A stretch of DNA of 64,000 nucleotides from an uncultured Bacteroidales bacterium (GCA_902800215.1 CADCDS010000012.1:1-64000); one strand, 5' to 3'. Positions 10,801 through 17,674 are shown, counted from the first letter of the stretch. The notes: a model not told the origin generated them from the sequence alone. Program-made: numbers and translations.

Positions 10801-12497
10801 TTAACCTGACACTGATCGTTAATCCGATCTCGATGACCAAGACACGAATCGTGATCACGGACGAGGATGTGCCGTATATCCATAACGGCAAGTACTACGA
10901 CAACACGAAGTTAGGTATGCCACAATGGGATCAAGCATCGCAGAGATGGGTTCCGGATGTTGTTTCTACCGTGATCGAGGAAGAGTATATCAACCAATAC
11001 GGTTGCGACAGTATCAACCTGCTGGAGTTTGTAGTGACGACCCATTACTCGGATTGGAACCAGATTCCGCTGTGTACAGGATCGCAGTTGATTATCGACA
11101 ATGATACGATTAAGAAAGCGGGTTACTATACCTTCGTTCGCCGGTCGAAAGTGACGAACCGTCTGGATAGTCTATACCGGATTGAGGTATATGAAGCGCC
11201 GGTATATGAGATGCCGGCTGTGAAACGTTCTATCTGCGTAGGCGACACGGTGATCTTCGGCGGTCAGACATTTGACCGGAACGGTATCCACCGCGTGACG
11301 TTGAAGAGTGTGGACGGTTGTGACTCGGTAGTAACACTGGATCTGACTGTTAACCCGGCGTTCCGCATGGATACGACCGTACGCGTATGGGAAGAGCAGT
11401 TACCGTTCGAATGGGAGAACCGCAAGTACTACAATGAGGGCGAGTATAAGATGTCCTGGCAGATAGGCGATTGCGACAGTACACGGGTATTGCATCTATA
11501 TGTATTACATCCGGATACGATTCACCAATTGGTTTGCGCAGACAACCTACCTTACGCATGGCGAGGCAAGACGTACACGCAGAGCGGCTATTACACGGAG
11601 AAGGTATATGATATTGTGACCGGAGAGGTAGTTGAGTTCTACGTGCTGCACTTAGATGTACAATATGCGACGAGTATCACGAGTGCACGTATCGAAGAGA
11701 TCGTGGAGGGTGATCCGGAGTTTGAGATTACCTTCACCTATACAGGTTACAAGCCATCAACGTATGACATTGTCTTTGACGCGCATGCGAAGAAAGAAGG
11801 ATTCAAGGATATCTTCGATGCTCCGCTGCTGAGTAACGATGTGGTACGTGTTCCGTTACCACAACCGGTCGGTACCTGTACGCCGGATAACAAGCCGAGT
11901 TACACTCGTCCGGATTACTACAGTCTGCAGTTGGTACTGGGCAATGAAGCCTGCGGTGTCAGCCGGTCACAGGATCTGCAGTTGCTGATCAAATACCCGA
12001 GTTGGGTTATTGAGCAGAACTGGAACGACGTCGTTGCGCCGCGTAATGCAGAGTATAACGGCGGTTACGAGTTCTCACAGATAAGCTGGTATCTGAATGG
12101 ATTACTGCAGCCGAGTAACGGTTTGGGATATCTGCATAACGACGGTTTGCGTGCTGGCGACCTGGTACATATGGAAGCGGTTCGCAGAGGCGAGACACGT
12201 GCTATTCCGTCCTTCCCGATTATTATCCTGGATGACGATCAGTTTGATCCCTACCCGACGGTGACCAATCCGTTTGTAGTAGCGCCGACGCAGGCACCGA
12301 GATACATGCCGGTAGTGAACGTGACGGCGATGTACGGAGGCAGGTACGAGATCTACTCGTTCACGGGAACGATGCTCGAGAAAGGTGCGTTGAGCGAAGG
12401 CACGACGCAGGTGACGCTGCCGAGCGTGAACGGCATCTACTTCATCCGAACGACGTACGGAGAACAAAGTCAGACGGATAAGATAGTGATTTATTAA
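1809..12497 (+). CDS. Giant secreted repeat protein with T9SS sorting domain
   Basis: A protein of about 3562 residues. The ATG at 1809 is chosen over the in-frame TTG at 1803 because it opens a standard signal peptide (MKKNLYRLL..ASSYA). Nearly the whole length is built from about 50 degenerate units of 60-80 residues, each with an early Cys in a C.ge.y.w.g context, a G.Y.dT segment and a closing GCDS[IV]..L.L.V strand; I count about 26 exact CDS tripeptides. Two Cys per unit suggest a disulphide inside each module. The last 250 or so residues leave the repeat pattern and end in a type-A T9SS sorting domain (YEIYSFTGTMLEKG ... GIYFIRT ... KIVIY). Expected to be exported by the Por system and held on or released from the cell surface as an adhesin or fibre; the ligand is unknown. 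Repeats are diverged at DNA level, so this is not an assembly collapse. Confidence 0.85.
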   Translation: MKKNLYRLLSCLLLMTVASASSYAANGIIETRNYKICPGDTIEIDTRKTVVYSDTILYDTLQVADPAQDSVYQYIVNVYPPFLNLQERTLERGTSFDWRELTIDKAGTYERVYKTTEGQCDSIYRLIVRERVETRITQTLCKGSSISFGNQTITEGGVYRDTIHFSDYDSITVLTLNLIKPDTVITTVRIPEGESWEWNGTPYSAAGTYYTSPEPNRFGCDSLNVLQLTTYAVDTIDTTAILCPNETITWHGMTQGTTGEYAFPGTRTNGDKVYYRLHLTVKEQVMIDTTFTICDDERLQFNGKTYVNAGEYYDAYTCDTTYKITIVKHPTQLHLQTGVLDRTNPYYWQYRLDGEAKTDTLYEPGVYEHTTHNAETGCNDIWRLVLTRDESSYHFIETVTICENEPFDWRGRTGLNRSGIGQTTHYYDRYRTAADQDSIYELVLTVNPVLRTSRTIPFCGSVVWGNEEVTESKVVIDTLQSVQYQCDSIVTTVLVKGIPFVHHDTVTIQPGETIEWRGQTITNDGQYADRYVSASGCDSVYTLGVGLQAEAPTTKTRTWYYTMCEGSYYEWFGQKYYNAGTYVDTVFAANTTDVVDSLHILQLTVNPIYASSERITFLTFPQTYREQVIPSAGTYTFHYTSSLGCDSVITAYIDQEVYRDEISVTICPNDTYIWSYDGQTYNVSGKYTKVEQDGNGNDSIIHVLNLNVRYIPETPVEETICKGETYVFGDQSLTESGVYRHTYHVSGGCDSVVVLSLNVLNPDTSYTAIQRPEGSTYVWNGTTYYAPGMYFYYGTNAHGCDSVAVLNFTYNQVDTIEEHLTVCPNELPFVWHGIEGNQTKHYTKVETEAGGNMIVYSLYLTVREVVETDTTFVICADGSVSFNGQTYTEAGHYRDYLNCDTLMNVHIVKHPQQVYETNAKLGAGHGYTWTYMDNGEEKTETFHEAGTYEFESPNATTGCSEIWRLVLTKDETSYHFVETETICEGEDYSWRGLTNLGQQGIGETSHYFDSYKTRAGQDSIYELVLTVTPIERTVRTVVFCGETTWKGKTYDRSAVVYDTIATANGCYRIERINLDKATPFYQSETKDLPQGTVLHWHGQNITTDGTYYDYNTTIDGCDSIYQITVTIIPAAPENNQYAEELSTCEGDTIVWRGKDIWRSGTYVDTVYKAGTSVIDSVFTLKFTVWPSPKDTIYQHMYTCAEGASIRYNGQDYYQNTTVVTNFHTIHGCDSVVKVYMHFNTAVYLERSDTIADTELPHLWTYQLYDPYKTDTILTTAGTYYHYTESEGGCRNEERMTLVVHPTYLYALDTTVCETSLPFVWRGMSLQHPIGETKQYEDHLTSVFGTDSIYRVNLTIVEAPRRTERIEICENKDTIINGKSYFDPVLYPVGVVFHDTAYKHSAGNECDSIIYYEITKTPQRHIVETRIMHEGETIDWRGETITELVTKTYTQETEIDPATGCEMIYQLRVIAERKDVVSICALDTPYVWGINGENYYSTGLYTDTVFDAEHFITDYRSLDLTVQIPVDTVKVLRGCQPEGVTWNGVTYLSDTIFRDTLQTCDTLYTVKIQVDTTYTIEIVDTICEQALPYILGRQNPDTIWSEVVRYPHTDKTACGCDSTVYLTLRIIPELTKNDSTFVCEDYLTSGGDVVLGNLTDPWFEHRENGRYSGTWQGKWTGVHYTNDTIVYNCDSSYFHHIIVRPHQALIPEKTYALCKGDSVQLFWPHDTTWIKAPGVYYDTVPTISAWMDTKHNTFIHNDRAYECDSITKWTVVYADTLHEHLYAHIRQGETYVFNDSVLSTTGVYDSIGDYVSAMDSAHHFCKAVYSLHLTVDPTYSYQDTIEICHIANREYTYTFNDDKAEHFAFKFQTPDQDSALLHFTDSTKHLSYGFYDHFYDLVVYYRQQYETHLYDTICNNGYRYWYEHHQDGTRTTRTLHYTGTYYDTVPATNLCDSVIILHLYVREPVRTRYYADTATDRELPFLWSHTWKKADGTDTTHVDSLWANGQYKFTMPNQYGCDSTVVTDFTVHYTHVFRDTIDVCAPIETTHTHFWNTGYEQTFTVPNADDTISYADTLITYYPLDSIYVLFVNYKAQTITYLDENLCYGDSLQFGLSRAHQPRFLKQSGVYRDTLVRTENGCDSIIELRLNVFPRYYNDSTKHIADVDTPYVWIHKQNGVEVGRDSLYASGRYGFRYPSTYGCDSIDSLTLFVHPTYVFHDSVTICYSETPYTWFDKQDIYETGTYTKRFLTTYGYDSTYIRYVEVLPIQNETIPVSICEGSSYLFAGKHLTEQGTYVDTLTAVNGCDSVATLILTVNKPYFNTRTEHILEGDSTSFFGEVYKTTGTYTHYGRTPEGCDSTSVLQVVVHPLVDTTVTVCKTELPYLWVNKWNGKVTPLYAAGIYRNDTSFVNGERMFYGLRLVVNEPTDTTIYREICEGDLYNFNNRFLGVSGEYRDTIKNGNGCDSVVILHLNVLQKYYHSIERSIFEGDTVMFQGAPYSTAGIYPVRFTSSFGCDSILELRLTVNRLFDDSVSVCANELPLVWRGKTIYESGTYRDSVVNTDGKLSTIGLKVTVLPTARLEEPIVATICEGDFYQFNNQKLTEQGTYYDTLTAVNGCDSIVMLSLQVQPINHQTETRTIFAGDTVLFHGDTCTTSGIYTYTSQNVNGCTDTYQLILTVLKDFKIDTTAYVCSNEIPFVWHGYEYSETGDYALPTAWTDSSRVVTTLHLFVRETEYVEENINLCYGNTFIINGDTIRESGSYYDTVPAENGCDRVTRYIISVQPVFERWDTIRISDKETYTFCDRVLDKAGDYECSEKTDYGCDDIHHLHLEVHPSYYFTEYENLCSHDTIEWHGRTITAEGQYKIDNYTTRYGSDTTIIYTDKYLTTYGFDSIYELQVTFHPSYYTYEQHTIKELDQEGTYIHGIHITKLDTIYKDVLKTTFGCDSIFQIAVNTKRTITVERTQRICANESYNFYGQQLTKAGKYATIVSGGTQAAFDTVVNLTLIVNPISMTKTRIVITDEDVPYIHNGKYYDNTKLGMPQWDQASQRWVPDVVSTVIEEEYINQYGCDSINLLEFVVTTHYSDWNQIPLCTGSQLIIDNDTIKKAGYYTFVRRSKVTNRLDSLYRIEVYEAPVYEMPAVKRSICVGDTVIFGGQTFDRNGIHRVTLKSVDGCDSVVTLDLTVNPAFRMDTTVRVWEEQLPFEWENRKYYNEGEYKMSWQIGDCDSTRVLHLYVLHPDTIHQLVCADNLPYAWRGKTYTQSGYYTEKVYDIVTGEVVEFYVLHLDVQYATSITSARIEEIVEGDPEFEITFTYTGYKPSTYDIVFDAHAKKEGFKDIFDAPLLSNDVVRVPLPQPVGTCTPDNKPSYTRPDYYSLQLVLGNEACGVSRSQDLQLLIKYPSWVIEQNWNDVVAPRNAEYNGGYEFSQISWYLNGLLQPSNGLGYLHNDGLRAGDLVHMEAVRRGETRAIPSFPIIILDDDQFDPYPTVTNPFVVAPTQAPRYMPVVNVTAMYGGRYEIYSFTGTMLEKGALSEGTTQVTLPSVNGIYFIRTTYGEQSQTDKIVIY

Positions 12498-12500
12498 AGA

Positions 12501-12535
12501 AATAACCTCGCGATTCAATTCGCGAGGTTATTTTT
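12501..12535. terminator. Bidirectional terminator between the giant gene and nrdG
   Basis: A perfect 12-bp stem (12501-12512 with 12521-12532), AATAACCTCGCG and its complement, with an eight-base loop is followed by T on both strands. The nrdG stop codon (12515-12517) lies in the loop, so one arm of the stem encodes the last nrdG residues. Confidence 0.85.
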
Positions 12536-12970
12536 CCAAAAGGAGAAAGTGATATCGATCCAAGAGTCGCCTTGTCGCTTGTAGAGGCGCTGGTTTGTTT
12601 TTTCACTTTTCAGTCCTCCAAGACTTTCTATATACGGGCCAAGTTTGACATAGTCAAAAGCGGTCTCGTCTTTTGGCAGGTTTGTTCGTCCGCTGTACCA
12701 AGCCGTCTTAAGAGGCCGCACGTAGTGCGCCCACTTTGCTACGTCTTGAGGATCTGCATCACCGCCCATGAAAGCGACGCAGGTGATCATAGAGCCGTAA
12801 CGGTCAATGAGACCGTCGAGAAGATCGGTGGTCAATTCCTCGCCGATATCTTCCGCCAGATGGGGGCTGTGACAGCCGGGACAGTGGCAAGGACAATTAG
12901 AGAGATTGAGGGCGAGTGTTACCTCGCCCGGAATCTCTTGAAAAACGATGTCAAAAGAAGCTACTTTCAT
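12515..12970 (-). CDS. nrdG: Anaerobic ribonucleotide reductase-activating protein
   Basis: A 151-residue radical-SAM enzyme that generates the glycyl radical on NrdD using S-adenosylmethionine and a 4Fe-4S cluster. The cluster motif CX3CX2C is seen as NCPCHCPGCH at about residues 25-34 with an extra Cys inside, followed by the SAM-site stretch VAFMGGDADP. Length fits the NrdG family (about 150-170). It follows nrdD on the same strand after a gap of only 27 nt filled by a seven-base repeat array, so the two are co-transcribed. The C-terminal five residues NNLAN are encoded by the terminator stem, which ties the protein end to the RNA structure. Confidence 0.92.
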   Translation of the reverse strand: MKVASFDIVFQEIPGEVTLALNLSNCPCHCPGCHSPHLAEDIGEELTTDLLDGLIDRYGSMITCVAFMGGDADPQDVAKWAHYVRPLKTAWYSGRTNLPKDETAFDYVKLGPYIESLGGLKSEKTNQRLYKRQGDSWIDITFSFWKNNLAN

Positions 12971-13011
12971 TAGCTATTAGCAGTTAGCTGTTGGCTGTTA
13001 GCATTTAGGTG
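12970..13011. repeat. Seven-base direct repeat, six units, between nrdD and nrdG
   Basis: On the + strand the units are TTAGCTA, TTAGCAG, TTAGCTG, TTGGCTG, TTAGCAT, TTAGGTG. The array starts at the nrdG start codon and runs through the nrdD stop codon into its last four codons. Confidence 0.85.
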
Positions 13012-15097
13012 CTTTGCCTTTCTCAGCATAGTAGCGTTGAGCGGCTTCTTTCTGACGTGCCTCGGAGAAGTTGGATACCCGCTTCATGTAACCGATGACA
13101 CGGGTGAGGTAATCCACATTCTTGGAATGGCAATGGGGGCACTCCTTGAGGTAACGTTTGTCGATATGACCGCAATCGTTACAAACCGTATTGGGGATAT
13201 TGAAGGTGAAGTAGTTACATCCTTCGATCGCCGCTACACGGAGGAGTTGGCGGTATTGCTCTTGGCTGAGGTGTTCCTCCAAGTTGCAGTGCAGCGCAGA
13301 ACCACCGGTGAGGTGCTCAATGTACTGACGGCCGTGGAGACGGAAGCGGTCAAGTACGTTGAGGGACTTGTCCTCTACGATATAGAAATAGCTGTTATAG
13401 CAATCACGAGGAACGACATAGCCGTCTTCACGATCCCATTTCGCATGTTTAACACCTACGTTCTCAGCCGGGATCATCTCACAGTTGAACATAACGTCCT
13501 TGGTGCGGTACTCTTTGTTCTTCTTCTCGATGATACCGAGGAGTTCCTGTACAAAGTGGGCATACTCCGGTGTATCCTTGATCTCAAGACCGAGGAACTC
13601 AGCAGCCTCAACGAGACCGTTGACACCGATGGTGAGGTACTGACGGCCGATGTTGATGTAACCGGCATCGAAGAGCGGCAGCATACCTTTCTCCTGGAGC
13701 GACTTGAGGTTCTCGTTGTACGCGAGCTGTACCTTATGCATGAGGTCCACAACATCTTCGATGTATGCCTGGTACGGGATGTTATTACGTACGGCATACT
13801 GGATAGCGCGGTTGAGGTTGATGGTAAGCACGGACTTAGAACCCGTAGAGATACCACCGGCACCGAGGGTATAGCTGAAGCTGTTGTCGGTGATGGCATT
13901 ACGCAGACGGCAGCAGGAAGAGAGAGAGTCCGCATTGTCGGAAACGTAGGTGAAGAACGAGTGTCCTTTCGCATACATCTCAGCCGTGAAGTCACCGTAC
14001 TCTTTATCCTTGATATCGCCGTTTTCTGCGAGGAGGGCCATGGTCTCAACAGGGAAGGTGAGGACGCAACGGGTACGCTCTTCGTTGAACCAGTTCATGA
14101 AACGTTTCTGGAGCCAGTTGAGGCTATCCCAATGCGGTTCTTCGCCGTTCGGGAAGCGGAAGTGCTCAAAGAGCGACTGGAAATAGAAGCGGTCATAGTA
14201 ACTGATGTTCCAGAAAACGGACTGGAAGTTACGTGCACCAGAGGGTTGGTTCAGGCTATAAACGACCTGTTGGAAGCAGTCGGTGATGACCTTGTCGATC
14301 GTACGACGACGTTTGCTGAGATCCACTACTTCGTCAGCACGTTTGTAATAATCCTCACCGTACTCCTGCTCAATGAAATAGTTCATATACATAAGGAACT
14401 CAGGCGTAGCGCACGCACCGGAGAGCATGGAGGAAACCATGAAGACCATGTTGATGAACCCACCGCAGAAGGACTTGAGGTTATGAGGAGGCGTTGCATT
14501 ACCACCGATAGACTTGGTACCTCCGATAAGCCATGGGTACATGGTGATAGAAGCGCAGTAGTTAGCGAGGTTGGTCTCGTCGTTCTTGTAGATGAAGTGC
14601 TGGTTAAGCAGGTTCATATACCGATCGGAGAGCTCCTTGCCGTACATCTCTTTGATACGCTCGGTGAGCAGACGACGGTTGAGGCGGATGAATCCCTGTT
14701 TAGGAAGTTCGCCGATGAGGGTTGCGATGTTTTTATGCTCCACGTTGGCGTTGGCATCAAATTTCGAACCTTCGGCAGCATTGGAAGCCTGGACGTAGTT
14801 CATCATAAAGTCCAGACGGCGCTGGGTCTCACGATCCTCTGTATGTCCTTGGCGATAGAGGATGAAAGCCTTAGCGACCTGGTAGTAACCTTCGGCCATG
14901 AGGGCTACTTCAACCTGGTTTTGGATCTCCTCAACGGTCTGTCCGTCACGAACGCGCAAGTGCGACAATACAGCGCCTAATGTCTCTTCAGTAGCAAAAG
15001 CGCCTACTGCAATGAATGCCTTGGAAATGGCATTTTTGATTTTGTCAATAGTAAAAAGTTCCTTCTTACCGTCACGTTTAATAATGTATGTTTCCAT
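12998..15097 (-). CDS. nrdD: Anaerobic ribonucleoside-triphosphate reductase
   Basis: A 699-residue class III ribonucleotide reductase that makes dNTPs without oxygen. An ATP-cone occupies about residues 1-90 (METYIIKRDGKKELF). The C-terminal zinc site has four Cys at about 639, 642, 653 and 656 (CNDC..CPHC). The glycyl radical is Gly669 in TRVIGYM, 30 residues from the end as in E. coli NrdD. It has its own Bacteroidota promoter 40 nt upstream and leads the nrdD-nrdG operon. The long antisense open frame across it is a codon-usage shadow. Confidence 0.95.
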   Translation of the reverse strand: METYIIKRDGKKELFTIDKIKNAISKAFIAVGAFATEETLGAVLSHLRVRDGQTVEEIQNQVEVALMAEGYYQVAKAFILYRQGHTEDRETQRRLDFMMNYVQASNAAEGSKFDANANVEHKNIATLIGELPKQGFIRLNRRLLTERIKEMYGKELSDRYMNLLNQHFIYKNDETNLANYCASITMYPWLIGGTKSIGGNATPPHNLKSFCGGFINMVFMVSSMLSGACATPEFLMYMNYFIEQEYGEDYYKRADEVVDLSKRRRTIDKVITDCFQQVVYSLNQPSGARNFQSVFWNISYYDRFYFQSLFEHFRFPNGEEPHWDSLNWLQKRFMNWFNEERTRCVLTFPVETMALLAENGDIKDKEYGDFTAEMYAKGHSFFTYVSDNADSLSSCCRLRNAITDNSFSYTLGAGGISTGSKSVLTINLNRAIQYAVRNNIPYQAYIEDVVDLMHKVQLAYNENLKSLQEKGMLPLFDAGYINIGRQYLTIGVNGLVEAAEFLGLEIKDTPEYAHFVQELLGIIEKKNKEYRTKDVMFNCEMIPAENVGVKHAKWDREDGYVVPRDCYNSYFYIVEDKSLNVLDRFRLHGRQYIEHLTGGSALHCNLEEHLSQEQYRQLLRVAAIEGCNYFTFNIPNTVCNDCGHIDKRYLKECPHCHSKNVDYLTRVIGYMKRVSNFSEARQKEAAQRYYAEKGKAPKC

Positions 15098-15137
15098 AAA
15101 TATATAGTATTAATTTCGTTCAAGCGGAAATACGGTG

Positions 15138-15169
15138 CAAAGGTACTACATTTTTTCCAATTGTGCAAA
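15138..15169 (-). promoter_or_regulatory. Promoter of nrdD-nrdG
   Basis: On the minus strand TTTG (15169-15166, in AAATTTGCACAA) and TACCTTTG (15145-15138) are separated by 20 nt. No FNR/Crp-type palindrome is obvious beside it. The remainder of 15170-15294 is AT-rich and carries no recognised feature. Confidence 0.8.
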
Positions 15170-15294
15170 TTTTTTTTTCAACAAAAAGAAAAAGTTATCC
15201 AAAATAAAAAAGCAAACGACTGAAAAACAGACGTTTGCAATTTTTAAATTGTTGAAAAGTTTTCCAAAAGTAGAAAACCGTTCAGAAGACAGAT

Positions 15295-16179
15295 TTACTT
15301 TCTAACGATTCTCTTTGCAACCTTATGGGCCTCTTTTTTAGCAGCACGCTTCGGAGCGGTAGCATCCTCACCACCTTCTTCTTCCTCAGCAGCAACAGTA
15401 GCAGTAGCGTTAAAGGTGTACTCAACAGCATTTTCACCAACTACAGAACCGCTGAAAGTATACTCAGTAGCCTCTCCATTGAGTGCTCCAACTAAGTTCA
15501 TCTTAGCAAGAGGAGTCCAATCTTCATCACCATCTCCCCATTCTACGTAGTTATAAACATATTGACCATCGCTGTAGAAATCGCTCTCGGTGAATGTACC
15601 ATTTAGTTCGTCAGCATAGAAGAAGAGTTCAAGGTCATAACCATCTTGTGCTTCACCAGAGAGGCCAACGATACCATAATTCTGATAATAAGAGAGGTCA
15701 AGTTCAGCAGAAGCAAAGTCCAAAGCAACCGTTTCTGCAATTTCCATCTTCGGGGTTGTAAATTCCTTAACACCCACTTCACCAAGAACAGTGTAAGTAG
15801 AATCCAGATAGAAAGCAACAACCACTAAATCGGTCTCGGAAGGAAGTCCTGTTAAAGCGTAATTATCCTGACCTTTAGTCAAAAGATAGCTAGCAACCAA
15901 ATCCCAATCATAAGAACCATATTGTGCTTTTAAGTTCTCTGCCAAATAAGTACCCAGAGAGTCACCTACGTTTTTAATACTCTCAGCATAGTAAACACTC
16001 CAGTAATAATAAGCAGCGGTGTCAGTCGGAGTAACCGTAACATCGGCAGTTGTTGCAGTAACATTCTCTACCAAGATAGCGAACTTACCACCCTTACCAG
16101 GAGTCGGGTTGTTCTCGTTGCAAGCGGTGAAGCTGAACGCTACGAGCGCTGCAGCTACAAATGCAAAAAATTTCTTCAT
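15295..16179 (-). CDS. Putative surface lipoprotein, divergent from GH53 galactanase
   Basis: A 294-residue protein with a lipoprotein signal (MKKFFAFVAAALVAFSF, lipobox FTAC with Cys20) followed by an Asn/Gly/Pro linker. The body has a fibronectin/Ig-like opening (ILVENVTATTADVTVTPTD) and two Tyr-rich, acidic segments. The tail is unusual: a Glu-rich run and then a strongly basic end (KRAAKKEAHKVAKRIVRK). I do not recognise a family. It is transcribed away from the GH53 gene from a promoter interlocked with the GH53 promoter, so it may serve the same galactan system as a surface binding protein; that role is inferred. Confidence 0.65.
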   Translation of the reverse strand: MKKFFAFVAAALVAFSFTACNENNPTPGKGGKFAILVENVTATTADVTVTPTDTAAYYYWSVYYAESIKNVGDSLGTYLAENLKAQYGSYDWDLVASYLLTKGQDNYALTGLPSETDLVVVAFYLDSTYTVLGEVGVKEFTTPKMEIAETVALDFASAELDLSYYQNYGIVGLSGEAQDGYDLELFFYADELNGTFTESDFYSDGQYVYNYVEWGDGDEDWTPLAKMNLVGALNGEATEYTFSGSVVGENAVEYTFNATATVAAEEEEGGEDATAPKRAAKKEAHKVAKRIVRK

Positions 16180-16201
16180 TTTGTTTTGATTTTTAAATTA
16201 A

Positions 16202-16217
16202 TAAATAACGTTATTTA
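16202..16217. promoter_or_regulatory. 16-bp palindrome in the lipoprotein 5' UTR
   Basis: TAAATAACGTTATTTA is a perfect palindrome 23 nt upstream of the lipoprotein start codon and downstream of its promoter. It could be an operator or an mRNA hairpin. Confidence 0.45.
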
Positions 16218-16261
16218 ATTTTTTTCGTGAATTTTCTACAAAAAATCACACAAATCGGGTG

Positions 16262-16293
16262 CAAAGGTACACTTTTTTTTGCACATATGCAAA
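16262..16293 (-). promoter_or_regulatory. Promoter of the lipoprotein gene (interlocked)
   Basis: On the minus strand TTTG (16293-16290, in AAATTTGCATATG) and TACCTTTG (16269-16262) are 20 nt apart. It overlaps the oppositely oriented GH53 promoter by 16 bp. Confidence 0.75.
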
Positions 16294-16309
16294 TTTTTTT
16301 GTACTTTTG
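16278..16309 (+). promoter_or_regulatory. Promoter of the GH53 gene (interlocked)
   Basis: TTTG at 16278-16281 and TACTTTTG at 16302-16309 are separated by 20 nt. The shared 16 bp with the divergent promoter form the near-palindrome TTTGCACATATGCAAA. Confidence 0.75.
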
Positions 16310-16336
16310 CATGCAATTTTTAACAAAAAGAGTGAA

Positions 16337-17638
16337 ATGAAACGTTTTTGCACCTTATTTATTGTCGCGCTCCTGTGCACATGCGCATACGCACAAACAC
16401 GTTATGTGGGCGGAGACATCTCGATGTTACCGCAGTATGAGCAATACAGTTCGGGTTACAAGGATGTAAACGGAAAGAAGATCAGTGATTTGATCACCTG
16501 GTTGAAGGAAGAATGCGGATGGAACACATTCCGTGTACGTATTTTTGTTCATCCGAATCAGAAAGCACCGGATTATCAGACAACGGACTATGCTATCTGT
16601 CAGGACTTGGCGTATGTGACGGCACTTGGCAAGCGAATCAAGGAGGCGGGTGCAAACTTCATGTTGGATTTTCATTACTCGGACTCGTGGGTGGATGCCG
16701 GTCATATCCAAGCACCCGCAGCCTGGAAAGGTGCGTCAGACGCAGTGATGGCGGATAGTATAGCAGCCTATACGCATAGGGTATTGCAAACCTTGAAAGC
16801 GGCGAATGCGACACCGGATTTCGTGCAGGTAGGCAATGAGATTATGTACGGATTATGCGGTATCAAGGTAGCGCCATATGATAAAGCCGGCACGAACTGG
16901 GACGGATATTTAGGATTGCTGCATGCAGGTTGTAACGCCGTTCGTGAAGAATGTCCGGAGGCGAAAATTATTATTCACACCGACCGGCCGAGCAGGACGG
17001 ATTACAATTCGTATTACTATAATAAGTTAAAGAACGACAACTTGGATTTTGATATTATCGGACTGAGTTACTATCCTTTCTGGCACGGCTATATGACGAG
17101 TGAACAGGTGGCAGACAAGAGCGACAAGAACAATTTAGTGAATGCGCTGAAGAACCTGAAGACGCTGTTTCCCGACAAACGTGTGCATATTGTGGAATGC
17201 GCTTATAACTTCCAATACTGGCCGACGCAAGGCGTGAATTTCGACACACGGGATGCATGGCCGTGTTCCGTGCAAGGGCAGTATGATTTTGTAAAAGATA
17301 TCGTGGACAACCTTAAGCCGCTGGAGAATGTAGATGGTATCAGTTATTGGTTTCCGGAAGATTTAGGCAACGGCGATTATGTAAACTGGGCGACAAAGGC
17401 GGGACTGGTAGAAGAGACGTGGTCCAACCGCGGTTTCTGGAATGAGCAAAGTACTACCTCCGGTCACGCAATCAACAGTCGTGCACCTTATTACTTAGGC
17501 ACTTTTGCGGAACAAGGAGAAGGAATAGAGGCGGTTGAATCGTCAAAGACAAGCAGCCGGAAAGTAGTTCGTGAGGGGCAGTTGCTCATCGAACGCAATG
17601 GAAAGAAATACAATGTGACCGGTATAGAGATCGAATAA
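16337..17638 (+). CDS. Arabinogalactan endo-beta-1,4-galactanase (GH53)
   Basis: A 433-residue secreted enzyme predicted to cleave the beta-1,4-galactan side chains of pectin (type I arabinogalactan). The start at 16337 is chosen because it opens the signal peptide MKRFCTLFIVALLCTCAYA and lies just downstream of the promoter. GH53 hallmarks are GGDISMLPQYE at the mature N-terminus, NTFRVRIFV, the acid/base Glu in QVGNEIMYG and the nucleophile Glu in VECAYNF. After the barrel, a Ser-rich linker leads to a short C-terminal tag (KVVREGQLLIERNGKKYNV) of the kind found on T9SS cargo in Bacteroidales. It stands apart from the SusCD operon but belongs functionally with it. Confidence 0.93.
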   Translation: MKRFCTLFIVALLCTCAYAQTRYVGGDISMLPQYEQYSSGYKDVNGKKISDLITWLKEECGWNTFRVRIFVHPNQKAPDYQTTDYAICQDLAYVTALGKRIKEAGANFMLDFHYSDSWVDAGHIQAPAAWKGASDAVMADSIAAYTHRVLQTLKAANATPDFVQVGNEIMYGLCGIKVAPYDKAGTNWDGYLGLLHAGCNAVREECPEAKIIIHTDRPSRTDYNSYYYNKLKNDNLDFDIIGLSYYPFWHGYMTSEQVADKSDKNNLVNALKNLKTLFPDKRVHIVECAYNFQYWPTQGVNFDTRDAWPCSVQGQYDFVKDIVDNLKPLENVDGISYWFPEDLGNGDYVNWATKAGLVEETWSNRGFWNEQSTTSGHAINSRAPYYLGTFAEQGEGIEAVESSKTSSRKVVREGQLLIERNGKKYNVTGIEIE

Positions 17639-17653
17639 ATTCAAAATCACGGG

Positions 17654-17674
17654 ATAATATACATAGTATATTAT
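17654..17674. promoter_or_regulatory. AT-rich 9-bp inverted repeat, operator-like
   Basis: ATAATATAC-ATA-GTATATTAT is a perfect inverted repeat between the GH53 stop and the FecCD permease. It resembles the 34134-34158 repeat in arms and three-base spacer. It could instead be a weak terminator stem, but no T-run follows. Confidence 0.5.

Noticed and set aside
1809..12497. Giant repeat gene as an assembly artefact
   Set aside because: Repeats are diverged at the DNA level, the frame is open for 10.7 kb, and both a signal peptide and a sorting domain are intact.
13037..14980. A 647-codon open frame on the + strand opposite nrdD
   Set aside because: It is the mirror of a strongly biased coding sequence. 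nrdD on the minus strand has all family motifs, and the antisense product has no promoter, signal or recognisable domain.
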